Assembly (NCBI RefSeq): GCF_000743575.1
Contig: NZ_JQGC01000004.1
Span: 62,001-126,000 of the forward strand
DNA length: 64,000 bases
Direction of reading: 5' to 3'
DNA from: Devosia riboflavina
GTDB lineage: Bacteria; Pseudomonadota; Alphaproteobacteria; Rhizobiales; Devosiaceae
Shown one piece after another: positions 43,155 through 52,434 of this stretch. The notes beneath the pieces are model-generated. The model worked only from the letters and a program-made list of their open reading frames with translations. It did not search any database and was not told where the DNA came from. Within the stretch, counting starts at the first letter, position 1; the number at the start of each line of letters is the position of its first letter. Made by a program: the position numbers and the translations under genes.

Positions 43155-43654
43155 CACGCCTCTCCCACGGTTTCGAACATCACATGGCTCAGCGCATCCG
43201 CCGCCGATTTGCCTGCCCAGACGACGAATTGGAAAGCCTGATAATAGAGATCGCAGCTATCGCTGGCCGAACGCAAGAGCGCTTCGCACTGCTGCGGCGA
43301 CACATCGGCGCCGCCTGTAAGAAGGTGCGAATTGCGGAAGAGCACGACGCCTTCCTTGTTCCAGATATCGAAATGTCCGATCCAGAGCTGCTCGTTGATC
43401 ATGCTGATCAACTGCCGCACCTCCCCGCGCCGCCCATCCGGCACCTTCAGGTCGAATGCGCACGCGACATGGAGGCTTTCGAGATCCTCCATCCAGTTGA
43501 ACGACACATGATAGTCGCTCCAGCCGCCGCGCACCGAAATCGAGATTTCGTCGGCGTCCTGGCGCTCAAAGTTCCAGTCATTGATCGATGCGATATGCTC
43601 GACCAGGTCCACCGGGTGGGACACGCGATCGGGCTCGTGGGCAATCAAGGACAT
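43154..43654 (-). CDS. YbjN-domain protein
   Basis: A 166-residue protein with the YbjN/type III secretion chaperone-like fold: residues about 10-130 with SHPVDLVEHIASINDWNFERQ, GGWSDYHVSFNWMEDLESLH and LISMINEQLWIGHFDIW. The family includes possible sensory or chaperone proteins of unknown role. The start at 43654 was chosen by family N-terminus. Coupled to proC. Confidence 0.8.
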   Translation of the reverse strand: MSLIAHEPDRVSHPVDLVEHIASINDWNFERQDADEISISVRGGWSDYHVSFNWMEDLESLHVACAFDLKVPDGRRGEVRQLISMINEQLWIGHFDIWNKEGVVLFRNSHLLTGGADVSPQQCEALLRSASDSCDLYYQAFQFVVWAGKSAADALSHVMFETVGEA

Positions 43655-43875
43655 TGGCCGTTTCCATGCTGGCTTGGCGCTACGTCGAATGCACCAGGAG
43701 GGGCGCATCACGAATGCGGACCCGCTCTCGCGCCTCCTCCGGCGTTCGAATCGTCCACAATGGAAAGGGTACACTGCGTTACTGATTCAGGCAGTCAGCT
43801 AGTTCAAGAGCGGCTATTCTCTTGTGGATGACAGTAACGACTTGTTAACTCTTGCCGCGCCGGCAGAGGCCTTTG

Positions 43876-43913
43876 CCTCCCTCCCCCTTGTGGGGAGGGA
43901 ATGAGGGCGGGGG
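43876..43913. repeat. Intergenic repeat, second copy of the 38165 family
   Basis: CCTCCCCCTTGTGGGGAGG followed by GAATGAGGGCGGGGG, in the gap between the ybjN and phosphoesterase genes. Confidence 0.7.
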
Positions 43914-43932
43914 CACCGGCAAGCCTTAAAAC

Positions 43933-44655
43933 CTAGCCCAGGCTCTCCGGCCCCGCCCAACCATGCCGGATGGACTCGCCCCAGCCCGGAAACCCATTGG
44001 CCTCCGCCAGCTTTGCCGCAGCTTCGGTGTCATAGGGCACGGCAATCAGCGCCGTCTGCCAGCCGCGCCGCCCCTTCTCCACGATCGCATAATGCGCGTC
44101 GGGCGATCCCCGCACCAATTGCATCCCCACCGAACCGGGATTGGCGATCAACCGCCCGTCGCTCAGCCGCAGGGTCCGCGCGATATGCGTGTGCCCGCAG
44201 AGAATGACCGCACTGTCGATCCCCCGAGCGTGCCCCGCCACCTCCTCCTCGGAAGGCAGCGTGGTCGTGCGTCCATCATAGAAATTGTCGAGCCAGGGCG
44301 TCTCGTCATTCTCCGGCGTACCGTGGCAGACGAAAATCTCGTCTCCCACCTCCGCCGTCGCCGGTAGCCCCGCCAGCCACGTCAATTGCTCGGCCGACAA
44401 TCGCCCCTGCGCAAAGCGGTCGACCGCCCCTGCCCCACGTGAGCCGGTATCCACCGTCCAGCGATCATGATTGCCGCGAATAGCCACGGCATCGAGCCCC
44501 ATTAGCCGCTCCGCCGCCCCCTTGGGGTCGATCGGCCCACTGACATGGTCGCCCAGCAACACGATGGCGTCGACATGCTCGCCGGCAATATGCTCGAGCA
44601 CGGCGTCCAGCGCCGGCGCATTGCCATGCACGTCTGAAATAACCGCGAGGCGCAA
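43933..44655 (-). CDS. Metallophosphoesterase family protein
   Basis: A 240-residue calcineurin-like phosphoesterase: AVISDVHGNAPAL (metal ligands), LLGDHVSGP, RGNHDRW, and the C-terminal CGHTHIA; then ANPGSVGMQL as in the YfcE/MJ0936 type. The only sensible start is TTG at 44655, 4 bp after the ubiK stop; any ATG upstream is inside ubiK. Substrate unknown, possibly a nucleotide or phosphodiester. Confidence 0.85.
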   Translation of the reverse strand: MRLAVISDVHGNAPALDAVLEHIAGEHVDAIVLLGDHVSGPIDPKGAAERLMGLDAVAIRGNHDRWTVDTGSRGAGAVDRFAQGRLSAEQLTWLAGLPATAEVGDEIFVCHGTPENDETPWLDNFYDGRTTTLPSEEEVAGHARGIDSAVILCGHTHIARTLRLSDGRLIANPGSVGMQLVRGSPDAHYAIVEKGRRGWQTALIAVPYDTEAAAKLAEANGFPGWGESIRHGWAGPESLG

Positions 44656-44659
44656 AGTC

Positions 44660-44911
44660 TTAGGCGGTCTTTTCGGCCTTGAGCGCAGCCAGCTCCTTGC
44701 GGAGGGCATCAATCTCTTCGCCCTGCACCTGCACCAACTCGCGCAGCGCGTCAAAATCCTCGCGCTTCACCAGTTCCATATCGGCCACGATGCGCTGGGC
44801 CTGCGATTTGGCGACGGTTTCGACTTCCCGGCGCACGCCATCGGCCACGCCCGCAGCCTCGTTCATGATCCGGCCAAGGCCATCAAAAATCCGGTTGCTG
44901 CTCTGCGTCAT
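44660..44911 (-). CDS. ubiK: UbiK/BMFP-type accessory factor
   Basis: An 83-residue coiled-coil protein: IFDGLGRIMNEAAGV at the N-terminus, then KREDFDALRELVQVQGEEIDALRKELAALK, the usual UbiK ending. UbiK (BMFP) is a trimeric helical factor that helps ubiquinone synthesis in proteobacteria. It heads a two-gene unit with the phosphoesterase. Confidence 0.85.
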   Translation of the reverse strand: MTQSSNRIFDGLGRIMNEAAGVADGVRREVETVAKSQAQRIVADMELVKREDFDALRELVQVQGEEIDALRKELAALKAEKTA

Positions 44912-45192
44912 GGCTTTTCCAACTCTCGGTTGCGCGTCTAGCCCCTATGTAAGCCAGCCCCACCCACTTGACCAGTGCGGTGAGAGGCCGCGGCACACCC
45001 CGCGCCCCTTCATGCCCAGGGACGCAGCCGTCGATGACACGATCGACTTGGCCGCTTCGCCCCGTAAACGTCGATGAGGCATCAAAACCGGATCAAACGT
45101 CAATAAAACGACCGGTACATTGCCGAACAAAAATTGGCGTACTACTGTTTTGCTGCTTGATTTGTTTCCATAAGGAAATTCAAGGGGGCACA

Positions 45193-45888
45193 ATGAAAAG
45201 TAGACTCATCGCGGCGTTGGCCGCTTCTTTTGTATCGCTAGGCGCTACCCACGGCGCCGACCTCGTTCTCGTAGACCCGCCACCGCTGGTCATCCCCGAT
45301 GCCGGTTTCGATTGGTCGGGCCTCTATGCCGGCCTCAATGCCGGCTATATCGGCGGCGAGGCCAAGTCCGTCGGCGCGGTGACGGGCGTCACCACCACCG
45401 TTCCGGTTTCCGGCGGCCTGATCGGCGGCACCCTGGGTTTTAATGCCCAGTTCGACCGCATCGTGCTCGGCCTCGAAGGCGACATCGCCTGGACTGGCGC
45501 CACGGGCACAGCCACCTGCGCAGCCAACCCGATCTATAATTGCGAGGGCAAGCTCGATTGGCTGGGCACGTTCAAGGGCCGCGCCGGTTTCGCCGTGGAT
45601 CGTGTGCTCTTCTTCGGCACCGCCGGTTTCGCCGTCGGCAATACCACCGCCAACGTCACCCCTGCCGCACCAGCCCAGACCAACACCTTTACGGGCACCA
45701 TGGGCGGCTGGACTGCAGGCGCCGGCATCGAAGCCTTCGTCACCGACGCTTTCTCGGTGAAGGCCGAATATAGCTATGTCAGCCTCAGTGGCCTCCAGGC
45801 CCCCACCGGCACGCTGTCGAGCGCCCAGGCCTCCAACCTCAGCGCCTCGACCCACATCGTCCGGCTGGGCGTAAACTATCACTTCTAG
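45193..45888 (+). CDS. Outer-membrane beta-barrel protein (Omp25/Omp31-like)
   Basis: A 231-residue protein with signal peptide (cleavage after THG or GAD), then FDWSGLYAGLNAGYIGGEA, the start typical of Omp25/31-type porin-like barrels, alternating amphipathic strands with Gly/Thr/Ala loops, and a C-terminal Phe in VRLGVNYHF as needed for BAM insertion. Two Cys in the third loop (TCAANPIYNC) could form a disulphide. AAGGGGG precedes the ATG. Confidence 0.9.
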   Translation: MKSRLIAALAASFVSLGATHGADLVLVDPPPLVIPDAGFDWSGLYAGLNAGYIGGEAKSVGAVTGVTTTVPVSGGLIGGTLGFNAQFDRIVLGLEGDIAWTGATGTATCAANPIYNCEGKLDWLGTFKGRAGFAVDRVLFFGTAGFAVGNTTANVTPAAPAQTNTFTGTMGGWTAGAGIEAFVTDAFSVKAEYSYVSLSGLQAPTGTLSSAQASNLSASTHIVRLGVNYHF

Positions 45889-46020
45889 AAGCAACCGCCC
45901 CGGCCGAGTCGGGACGGCGTAGGTCTGAAATAGAGGCGTGAAAACACGCTTTCGGCGAAACCGCCGGCCCGTATCCGAAAGCTGCCCCTGCTTTCGCGAT
46001 ACACACGAGAGGCAAGACGT

Positions 46021-47031
46021 TTAGCGCGTCACCGCATCCCCAACATCGGACACCCCGATCGTTTCGAGCACTCGATCCATCGGCTCGAACCGGGTCCAGA
46101 ACCCCGCCGGTATCTTCACGTCTGCCCCCAGCGACCCGCTCTCCTCGAACCAAGTCTGCGTATATTTGACATCGCTCATCTGCAGCCCGCCATTCACGGT
46201 CCAGCTCCCAGCGTAAAGTTCGGACAATTCCGCCAGCGTCGCCGGTTCGACATCCGGCCGCGCCCGCGTCATGGCAGCGACCCAGAGCTGCGGATCAGCC
46301 GCGAAATCACGCGCCGCCAGCGTTAGCGCTTCAAGCACGGCATCGACATCCCCGGCGCGCTCCTCCAGCACCTTCGTCGAAACCACATTGACCTTGGTCA
46401 GCACCGGCGCCGAACGATAGAATTCTGCGGCATCCACCAGAATATCGAGCCCCGTCCGCTCCGGCATGGCCAGGAACACGCCGATCGACATGGTCGTGGC
46501 ATCCACCCGCCCCTGCTGCAACGCCTGCGCCCGCACCGCCGGATCGCCGAGCGGCACATAGGTCATCTGCTCGATCCTGGTCCCACGGCTCTGCAACACC
46601 AGTCGCGACAGCGTATAGTCGAGACTATTCTCCCGCCCGACCCCAAAGGTGCCCTCACTCAGGCTATCGAAGGTAACACCCTCCCGCGCCGCGATAATGT
46701 AGGGAATGGCCTTGTCGGTCGAACCCACCGCCACAAGGCTCTTGTCGCCCCGCGCATAAAGCCCCAGCAGCGCCTCGACCGAAATATTGGCCATTTCCCC
46801 GCCGCCGGTCAGCACGGCCGTGATCGCCATCGGCGTCTGCGCCGCCGGCACCAGCTCGACCTCGACTCCCGCCCGCTCGAAATAGCCCTCGCTCAGCGCC
46901 AGGTGCAGCACCGAATTGGGCACCAGCGGCACTTCGGTCGATGTTACGATGATCCGGAATGGCGCAGCCGCCGCCGGCCCCATAGCAAAACCTGCCAGCA
47001 GCAGGGCGATAGCGACCTGGGAAATTTTCAA
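46021..47031 (-). CDS. ABC transporter substrate-binding protein (NMT1/SsuA-like)
   Basis: A 336-residue periplasmic binding protein: signal peptide (cleavage after AAA), then the NMT1/SsuA-type fold, LHLALSEGYFERAGVEVELVP and FGVGRENSLDYTLSRLVL. This group binds nitrate, taurine, sulfonates or pyrimidine precursors; the ligand cannot be read. The start is TTG at 47031, with GGAG 8 bp before it; no ATG fits the signal peptide. Pairs with the permease upstream; the ATPase gene is missing here. Confidence 0.85.
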   Translation of the reverse strand: MKISQVAIALLLAGFAMGPAAAAPFRIIVTSTEVPLVPNSVLHLALSEGYFERAGVEVELVPAAQTPMAITAVLTGGGEMANISVEALLGLYARGDKSLVAVGSTDKAIPYIIAAREGVTFDSLSEGTFGVGRENSLDYTLSRLVLQSRGTRIEQMTYVPLGDPAVRAQALQQGRVDATTMSIGVFLAMPERTGLDILVDAAEFYRSAPVLTKVNVVSTKVLEERAGDVDAVLEALTLAARDFAADPQLWVAAMTRARPDVEPATLAELSELYAGSWTVNGGLQMSDVKYTQTWFEESGSLGADVKIPAGFWTRFEPMDRVLETIGVSDVGDAVTR

Positions 47032-47057
47032 CGCAAAACTCCAATCGGAAAAAGCAT

Positions 47058-47861
47058 TCAGGGAATGGCAAACCGGCGCTCAAGCCGTCTCAAAATAGCC
47101 GAGGTAGCACTGCCAATCGCCAGCGCCGTCAGCACGGTCACGAAATAGCGGGGCATATTGAACGACGCCCCATAGCCGACCAACAATCCGCCAAGCCCGG
47201 TCATCGCCGTATAGATTTCCGCGATGATACAGGCCGTCAGCGCCTGCGCGGCCCCAAGCCGCAACCCCGCGATCATCTGCGGCAGAACCTGCGGCCAGAC
47301 GACCCGCACCTGCGCCTGCAACCGCGACGCACCAAGCCCCATCGCCGCTTCCTCATCGCTCTTGCCCACTCCCTCGAATGCCGCCTGCGCCGTCGTGGTG
47401 ATCACGATGAAGGCCGCGAGCAGCACCACGACGATCTTGGCCGAGGGCCCCAACCCCAGCAGCGCCACGAAGAGCGGCATGAAGGCGATGATCGGAATAT
47501 TGGCGAAGAAATCGAGGATGACCTTCATCACCCGCCCGAGCAGCGGCACCCGCCCCATCAACCCTGCCATGCCCCAGCCCAGCACCAAAGCCAGTCCGAG
47601 CCCGGAAAAGTAAATCTGCACCGTGCTGCCGACAGCGTTGAAATAATCGCGCTTCGGGTCCTGCATCATCTTGAAGAGGGCCTCGGCCGTTTCGCCGATG
47701 GAAGGAATGATCGCCTCGGGATATTGCCCCGCCACCCATTCCCAAAGCACCAGCAGCGCCACGATCAGGCCAAGCACGATCCAGGTCTCGGCCCGAACGC
47801 CCTTCAGCCAATCCCCCGTCTCCCGCCAGGCGTCCACCAACTCCCGCGCGCTGCTACGCAT
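47058..47861 (-). CDS. ABC transporter permease (SsuC/TauC-like)
   Basis: A 267-residue permease with six transmembrane helices and the cytoplasmic EAA loop EEAAMGLGASRLQAQVRVVWPQVLP typical of the nitrate/taurine/sulfonate class. The ATG at 47861 is likely; a GTG at 47954 would add 31 hydrophilic residues. It precedes the binding protein gene by 26 bp. There is no ATPase gene in or next to the unit. Confidence 0.88.
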   Translation of the reverse strand: MRSSARELVDAWRETGDWLKGVRAETWIVLGLIVALLVLWEWVAGQYPEAIIPSIGETAEALFKMMQDPKRDYFNAVGSTVQIYFSGLGLALVLGWGMAGLMGRVPLLGRVMKVILDFFANIPIIAFMPLFVALLGLGPSAKIVVVLLAAFIVITTTAQAAFEGVGKSDEEAAMGLGASRLQAQVRVVWPQVLPQMIAGLRLGAAQALTACIIAEIYTAMTGLGGLLVGYGASFNMPRYFVTVLTALAIGSATSAILRRLERRFAIP

Positions 47862-48065
47862 CCCGCCACTCTCCCGCGAATTTTCAGGATCGGTCCGGGA
47901 GCGAGTGTCTTCGTTTGACAAAGCGAGCCATTTCTTGCCGCGCGATGCGGACACTGTCCGTCACCCCTCCCAGGCAACGAGAACATCTCACCGGGTGATA
48001 GAAGCGCCAAGCGGGCCTGTCAAATGCAGGCGGCCGCCCGTCTTGCATCCCATTTTCAACTCGGC

Positions 48066-48090
48066 GTCATTCCCGCAAAAGCGGGAATCG
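48066..48090. repeat. REP-type palindrome
   Basis: GTCATTCCCGC-AAAA-GCGGGAAT, a single copy of the GTCATCCCCGC family in the gap upstream of the permease gene. Confidence 0.75.
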
Positions 48091-48227
48091 CGGTTTCCGC
48101 CGATTTTCAATCCTTTGCCACAAATAAGGCTTCCAATTATAACTGCCGCAGTCGTTCGATTGCGCCCGCCCAAATTCTCATCGCTACGTTTTCACACCGG
48201 GTTTCCAATGCGTCCAAGGAGTTACAA

Positions 48228-48905
48228 ATGCGAACAATGACGAAACCAGCTATGCTGGCGCTTCTGCTGGCCGGCTCGGCTCTGACCCCGGCCGCCGCAC
48301 AAAATGCGCGCACCGAAACGGTCCACTTCCAGCGCGGCACCTCCGGCACGACCATCGAGGGCAAGATCACCGGCGATCAAAGTGTGCGCTACAGCATCGG
48401 CGTATCCGCAGGCCAGACCATGGATGTCCAGCTCGATACCGACAATGCGAGCAGCTATTTCAACATCACCGCCCCCGGCGCGAGCGAAGCCCTATACAAT
48501 GGCTCCATCTCGGGCAACGCGACCTCCTTCGTAGTACCCTCGAGCGGCAATTACATCGTCGACGTCTACCTGATGCGCAACGCCGCCCGTCGCGGCGAGA
48601 CCGCCAACTATGATCTCACCCTCTACGTCGAAAACGCTGCCAAGTCCGCGCCCACAGCGCCGCGCCCCCAGGCACCCGACACATCGAGCGCCGCCCCATC
48701 CCAGCTCGACACCAGCCAGATGCCTCGCTTCTGCGCCGGCGAAGCATCGGCCGAATACGGCGTCCGGCCGCAGGACATCACCGTCAACATGGCCTTCCAG
48801 TCCGGCAACCGTTTCGTCACCCAGGGCAATTTCGACCGCGACGGCAACACCACCTTCTTCAACTGCTGGTTCGGCCTCGACGGCACCTTCCAGTCCCTGA
48901 ACTGA
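48228..48905 (+). CDS. Exported protein resembling inhibitors of g-type lysozyme
   Basis: A 225-residue protein: signal peptide (cleavage after AAA), then TETVHFQRGTSGTTIEGKITGDQSVRYSIG-type domain (here split as HFQRGTSGTTIEGKI and GDQSVRYSIGVSAGQTM), DVYLMRNAARRGETANY, which resembles the PliG family that protects peptidoglycan from goose-type lysozyme. A Pro-rich linker leads to a second Cys-containing domain (CAGEASAEYG ... FFNCWFG). AAGGAG precedes the ATG. Confidence 0.75.
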   Translation: MRTMTKPAMLALLLAGSALTPAAAQNARTETVHFQRGTSGTTIEGKITGDQSVRYSIGVSAGQTMDVQLDTDNASSYFNITAPGASEALYNGSISGNATSFVVPSSGNYIVDVYLMRNAARRGETANYDLTLYVENAAKSAPTAPRPQAPDTSSAAPSQLDTSQMPRFCAGEASAEYGVRPQDITVNMAFQSGNRFVTQGNFDRDGNTTFFNCWFGLDGTFQSLN

Positions 48906-49033
48906 CGCCCGCAAGAAGGGCACCCTCAAAAACCGATCCGACTGCTGGACGAAAAGACGCTGTCCCGCACTCGACAAGGCGTTTCGTCCAACTCAAGCTC
49001 CCTTCCGGCATTCCTGCCGCCGGAAGTGGACGC

Positions 49034-50269
49034 ATGAAACAGCAGACGCCACTCATAGCCCTGGCCATTGCCACGGTCGGATCAATCGGCGGTACGCGGC
49101 TATCCGCGATCGCCGTTCCTTGGCTGGTGCTTTCCACCACCAACAGCCCGGTGCTTACCGGCGTCGCGGGCCTTGCGGAAATGTTGCCTTATGTGCTCGC
49201 CAAGGCACTAAGCGGCCCCTTCATTGACCGCCTCGGGGCCCGACGCATCGCCATCTGGTGCGACTGTCTTTCGGCCATTGCCGTCAGCGTCATTCCGCTG
49301 CTCTACTGGTCCGGCATTCTGTCCTTCTGGCTGCTCCTTCCCGCTGTCGCCTTCTTGGGCGTTCTGCGGGCGCCGTCCGATGCTGCCAAGCATGCACTGG
49401 TTCCCGTGGTTGCCGAGGCCGGCAGCCTCTCCCTGGAACGGGTCACCGGGATTCTCGGCACCAGCGACCGTCTTGCCGGGACGCTCGGCGCTGCCGGTGC
49501 AGGCATTCTTATTGCGTTGCTCGGCTCTGGCCCCGCCCTCCTCGCCAACGCAGCCGCCTTTGTCATTTCGGCCCTGGCCTTGACCATCGGCATGGGAACC
49601 ACCGCCGCGGCGCATCCGAAAACCGAACCCACCTCACAAAACTACCGCGCACAAATGTCCGAAGGCTGGGCCGCGTTCAGCCGCGACCCCATCCTCGTCG
49701 CCCTCGTGGTGATGCTCGCCTTTACCGGGCTCTTCGACCAGGCCTATGCAACCGTTCTCTTGCCCGTCTGGGTCCGCTCTTCCGGCCTCGACGCCAGTTG
49801 GGTCGGCATTCTCCTCGCCGTCTTTTCCGGCGCGGCAATTGCCGGAGCCGCAGCCGGCGCATTTTTCGCCGAACGTCTGCCGCGACTTTTGATGTACGTG
49901 GTCGGCTTCACCTTTGCCGGTCCGGTCCCCATGGCGACGCTCGCTTTCGGCCCGCCCCTGTGGCTGATCGTCTCGATTCTGCTTGTCTGCGGTTTCGCGG
50001 CCGGCTTCCTCAACCCCATCATCGGCGCACTCCTCTTCGAACGCATTCCCAAACCCGTCGTGGGCCGCGTGATCGCGCTGGTGGGTTCGCTCACCTGGGT
50101 TCTCATTCCCTTTGGCGGCATCTATGCGGGCCTGCTTACCGACACTACCGGTATTCTTGCCGCCCTTGGCATCACCGCGGCCTTCTACGGTGTGGCCGCA
50201 TTGTCTCCCGCCGCAATCCCCCGTTTCCGCGCCATAGGTCAGCGCCCCATCGCGCAACCCGCCAGTTGA
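49034..50269 (+). CDS. MFS transporter
   Basis: A 411-residue protein with about twelve transmembrane helices and the loop 2-3 motif GPFIDRLGARR (GxxxDRxGxRR-type). Closest to the enterobactin-exporter/DHA3-type group that lacks further motifs. Substrate unknown. Monocistronic, ending 80 bp before the repeat element that precedes lgt. Confidence 0.85.
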   Translation: MKQQTPLIALAIATVGSIGGTRLSAIAVPWLVLSTTNSPVLTGVAGLAEMLPYVLAKALSGPFIDRLGARRIAIWCDCLSAIAVSVIPLLYWSGILSFWLLLPAVAFLGVLRAPSDAAKHALVPVVAEAGSLSLERVTGILGTSDRLAGTLGAAGAGILIALLGSGPALLANAAAFVISALALTIGMGTTAAAHPKTEPTSQNYRAQMSEGWAAFSRDPILVALVVMLAFTGLFDQAYATVLLPVWVRSSGLDASWVGILLAVFSGAAIAGAAAGAFFAERLPRLLMYVVGFTFAGPVPMATLAFGPPLWLIVSILLVCGFAAGFLNPIIGALLFERIPKPVVGRVIALVGSLTWVLIPFGGIYAGLLTDTTGILAALGITAAFYGVAALSPAAIPRFRAIGQRPIAQPAS

Positions 50270-50349
50270 GGTTGCGCCCACACATCCAATTGTAGAACTC
50301 TCCCCTTGCGACCCACCCCGCCATGAGGCTACGGCTGGCAAAACCCGAG

Positions 50350-50487
50350 AGCCTGTTTGAAAATTCGCTGCGGCGAGTCAGATGGCGGCGTTTTCGAGAA
50401 CCGGAGCGGAGCGGACAAATCGTCCGTGAGCACCGGAAGCGCAGAAAACGCCGCCAGGTGACGCCGCAGTAGAATTTGGAACAGGCT
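50350..50487. repeat. Palindromic hairpin element, copy 2
   Basis: Imperfect inverted arms 50350-50375 and 50462-50487 enclose the same core as at 1951-2027: GAGAACCGGAGCG opposite GAGCACCGGAAGCGC, with an inner stem CGGAC/GTCCG (ACGTAC/GTACGT in copy 1) and an outer stem GGCGGCGTTTTC/GAAAACGCCGCC. Stem bases differ between copies but pairing is kept. It ends 30 bp before the lgt start. Confidence 0.75.
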
Positions 50488-50517
50488 GAACTGGCCGAGC
50501 CGGCAAAAGGACAAACC

Positions 50518-51342
50518 TTGCCCTTCCCCAATATCGACCCAATCGCCTTCGCCATCGGCCCCGTCGCCATTCGCTGGTATGCGCTCGCCTATCTCTTCGG
50601 CGTCATCCTCGGCGCCGGTTACGGCTATCTGCTGCTGCGCAACGAACGCCTCTGGCACAAGGGCACCCCGCCTTTCCCGGCCAAGGATATCTGGGATTTT
50701 GCCTTCTGGGCGATGCTCGCCATCGTCATCGGCGGCCGCACCGGCTACGTGCTGTTCTACAACCTGCCCTACTATCTCCAGAACCCCATCGAGATAATCA
50801 ACACCCTCGATGGCGGCATGTCCTATCACGGCGGCATGCTCGGCCTCATGCTGGCGGCCATCCTCTTCACCCTCTCGAAAAAGGGCAACTGGCTCTCCTC
50901 GCTCGACCTCCTGGGCGCCGTCGCCACCATCGGCATTTTCCTCGGCCGCATCGCCAATTTCATCAATGCCGAACTCTATGGCGCCCCCACCACCCTGCCC
51001 TGGGGCGTCGTCTTCCCCACCGATCCCCTGCAGGTCGCCCGCCACCCGAGCCAGCTCTACGAAGCCGCCCTCGAAGGCCTCCTCCTCTTCCTCATCATCC
51101 GCCTCGCCACCCACGTCTTCTACGCGCTGCGGAAACCCGGTCTTGTTGCCGGCATCTTCGCCATCGGCTACGCCCTCTCGCGCATCCTCGTCGAATTCGT
51201 GCGCCTGCCCGATCAGCAGCTCGGCTACCTCTATGGCGGCTGGCTCACCATGGGCCAAATCCTCAGCCTCCCCATTCTTATCGGCGGCCTTATCCTCGTC
51301 ATCTACGCGACGACGCGCCCCGTTAACGCATTGCGCCCCTAG
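50518..51342 (+). CDS. lgt: Prolipoprotein diacylglyceryl transferase
   Basis: A 274-residue, seven-helix inner-membrane enzyme that attaches diacylglycerol to the lipobox Cys of prolipoproteins. Signature residues: YHGGMLGLML, GRIANFINAELYG, and SQLYEAALEG. The start is TTG at 50518, because the protein then begins LPFPNIDPIAFAIGP like the family and AAAGGA is 6 bp upstream. A further TTG at 50476 lies inside the repeat element. First gene of lgt-midA-pgeF. Confidence 0.95.
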   Translation: MPFPNIDPIAFAIGPVAIRWYALAYLFGVILGAGYGYLLLRNERLWHKGTPPFPAKDIWDFAFWAMLAIVIGGRTGYVLFYNLPYYLQNPIEIINTLDGGMSYHGGMLGLMLAAILFTLSKKGNWLSSLDLLGAVATIGIFLGRIANFINAELYGAPTTLPWGVVFPTDPLQVARHPSQLYEAALEGLLLFLIIRLATHVFYALRKPGLVAGIFAIGYALSRILVEFVRLPDQQLGYLYGGWLTMGQILSLPILIGGLILVIYATTRPVNALRP

Positions 51343-51354
51343 GAGACGCTCAAC

Positions 51355-52434
51355 GTGAACAGTACGCTAACACTGGCACAGCAGATCGACCTCCAGATCA
51401 CCGCCGGCGGTCCCATCTCCGTCGCCACTTATATGGGTCTCTGCCTGACCCACCCCACCAAGGGCTATTACAAGGGCTCCGACCCCCTCGGCGCCGGGGG
51501 CGACTTCATCACCGCGCCGGAAATTTCGCAGATGTTTGGGGAGCTTATCGGCTTTCACCTCGTCAATGTCTGGCAACAGATGGATGAGCCGAAAAGCTTC
51601 AACCTCGTGGAACTCGGGCCCGGCCGCGGCACCCTCATGGCCGACATCCTCCGCGTCGCCTGCCGCGCCCCCGGTTTCCGCGATGGCCTCAAACTAAAAC
51701 TCTTCGAAACCAACCCTGCCCTGACGGTCGAACAGCGGAATCGCCTCGAAAGCTACGAGCCGCAATGGCTTGAAAACTTTGAGCAATTCGACGAAGGCCC
51801 GATCCTCGTCGTCGCCAACGAGTTCTTCGATGCCCTGCCCATCCGCCAGTTCATCAAGAAGGAAGACGGCTGGCACGAACGCCTCGTCGGCCTCATCGAC
51901 GGCAAGCGCGCCTTCGGCCTCTCGCCCACCCCAATCCCCAACGAAACCATGCCCTCCGCCGTCGCCAATGCCGAGCCCGACAGCCTGTTCGAAGTCTGCT
52001 TTGCCGGCGGCGAAGTCATGTCGCGCCTCGCAAAAGTGGTGGCCAAACAAGGCGGTAGCATCCTCGCCATCGACTACGGCTACGCCCGCACCCAGACCGG
52101 CGACACTTTGCAAGGCGTCCGCAACCACGCCTATGCCGACGTCCTCGAAGAACCCGGCGAAACCGATCTCTCCGCCCATGTCGATTTCGGCGCCCTCGCC
52201 GCGGTGACTCAAGAAGTCGGCCTCGCCGTACAACCCCTTGCCACCCAAGGCGAATTCCTCACCCGCCTCGGCATAGCCGAACGCGCGAAAGCCCTCGCCG
52301 GCGCCAATCCCAGCTCCGCCAGCGACATCCGCATCGCCCACGAGCGCCTCACCGGCAAGGACCAGATGGGCGACCTCTTCAAGGTTTTCTGCGCCCACTC
52401 CCCCGGCCTTAATCCCCCGGGGTTCACCGCATGA
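51355..52434 (+). CDS. MidA/NDUFAF7-type SAM-dependent methyltransferase
   Basis: A 359-residue protein of the MidA/NDUFAF7 family, which in mitochondria methylates a complex I subunit. SAM-binding motifs NLVELGPGRGTLMADIL and LVVANEFFDALPIRQF, plus HPTKGYY at the N-terminus, are diagnostic. The GTG at 51355 follows AGGAG. The stop overlaps pgeF as ATGA. Role in bacteria is inferred only. Confidence 0.9.
   Translation: MNSTLTLAQQIDLQITAGGPISVATYMGLCLTHPTKGYYKGSDPLGAGGDFITAPEISQMFGELIGFHLVNVWQQMDEPKSFNLVELGPGRGTLMADILRVACRAPGFRDGLKLKLFETNPALTVEQRNRLESYEPQWLENFEQFDEGPILVVANEFFDALPIRQFIKKEDGWHERLVGLIDGKRAFGLSPTPIPNETMPSAVANAEPDSLFEVCFAGGEVMSRLAKVVAKQGGSILAIDYGYARTQTGDTLQGVRNHAYADVLEEPGETDLSAHVDFGALAAVTQEVGLAVQPLATQGEFLTRLGIAERAKALAGANPSSASDIRIAHERLTGKDQMGDLFKVFCAHSPGLNPPGFTA

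Noticed and set aside
43727-43765. TTCGAAT resembling a tRNA T-loop
   Set aside because: No acceptor, D- or anticodon stem could be built around it.
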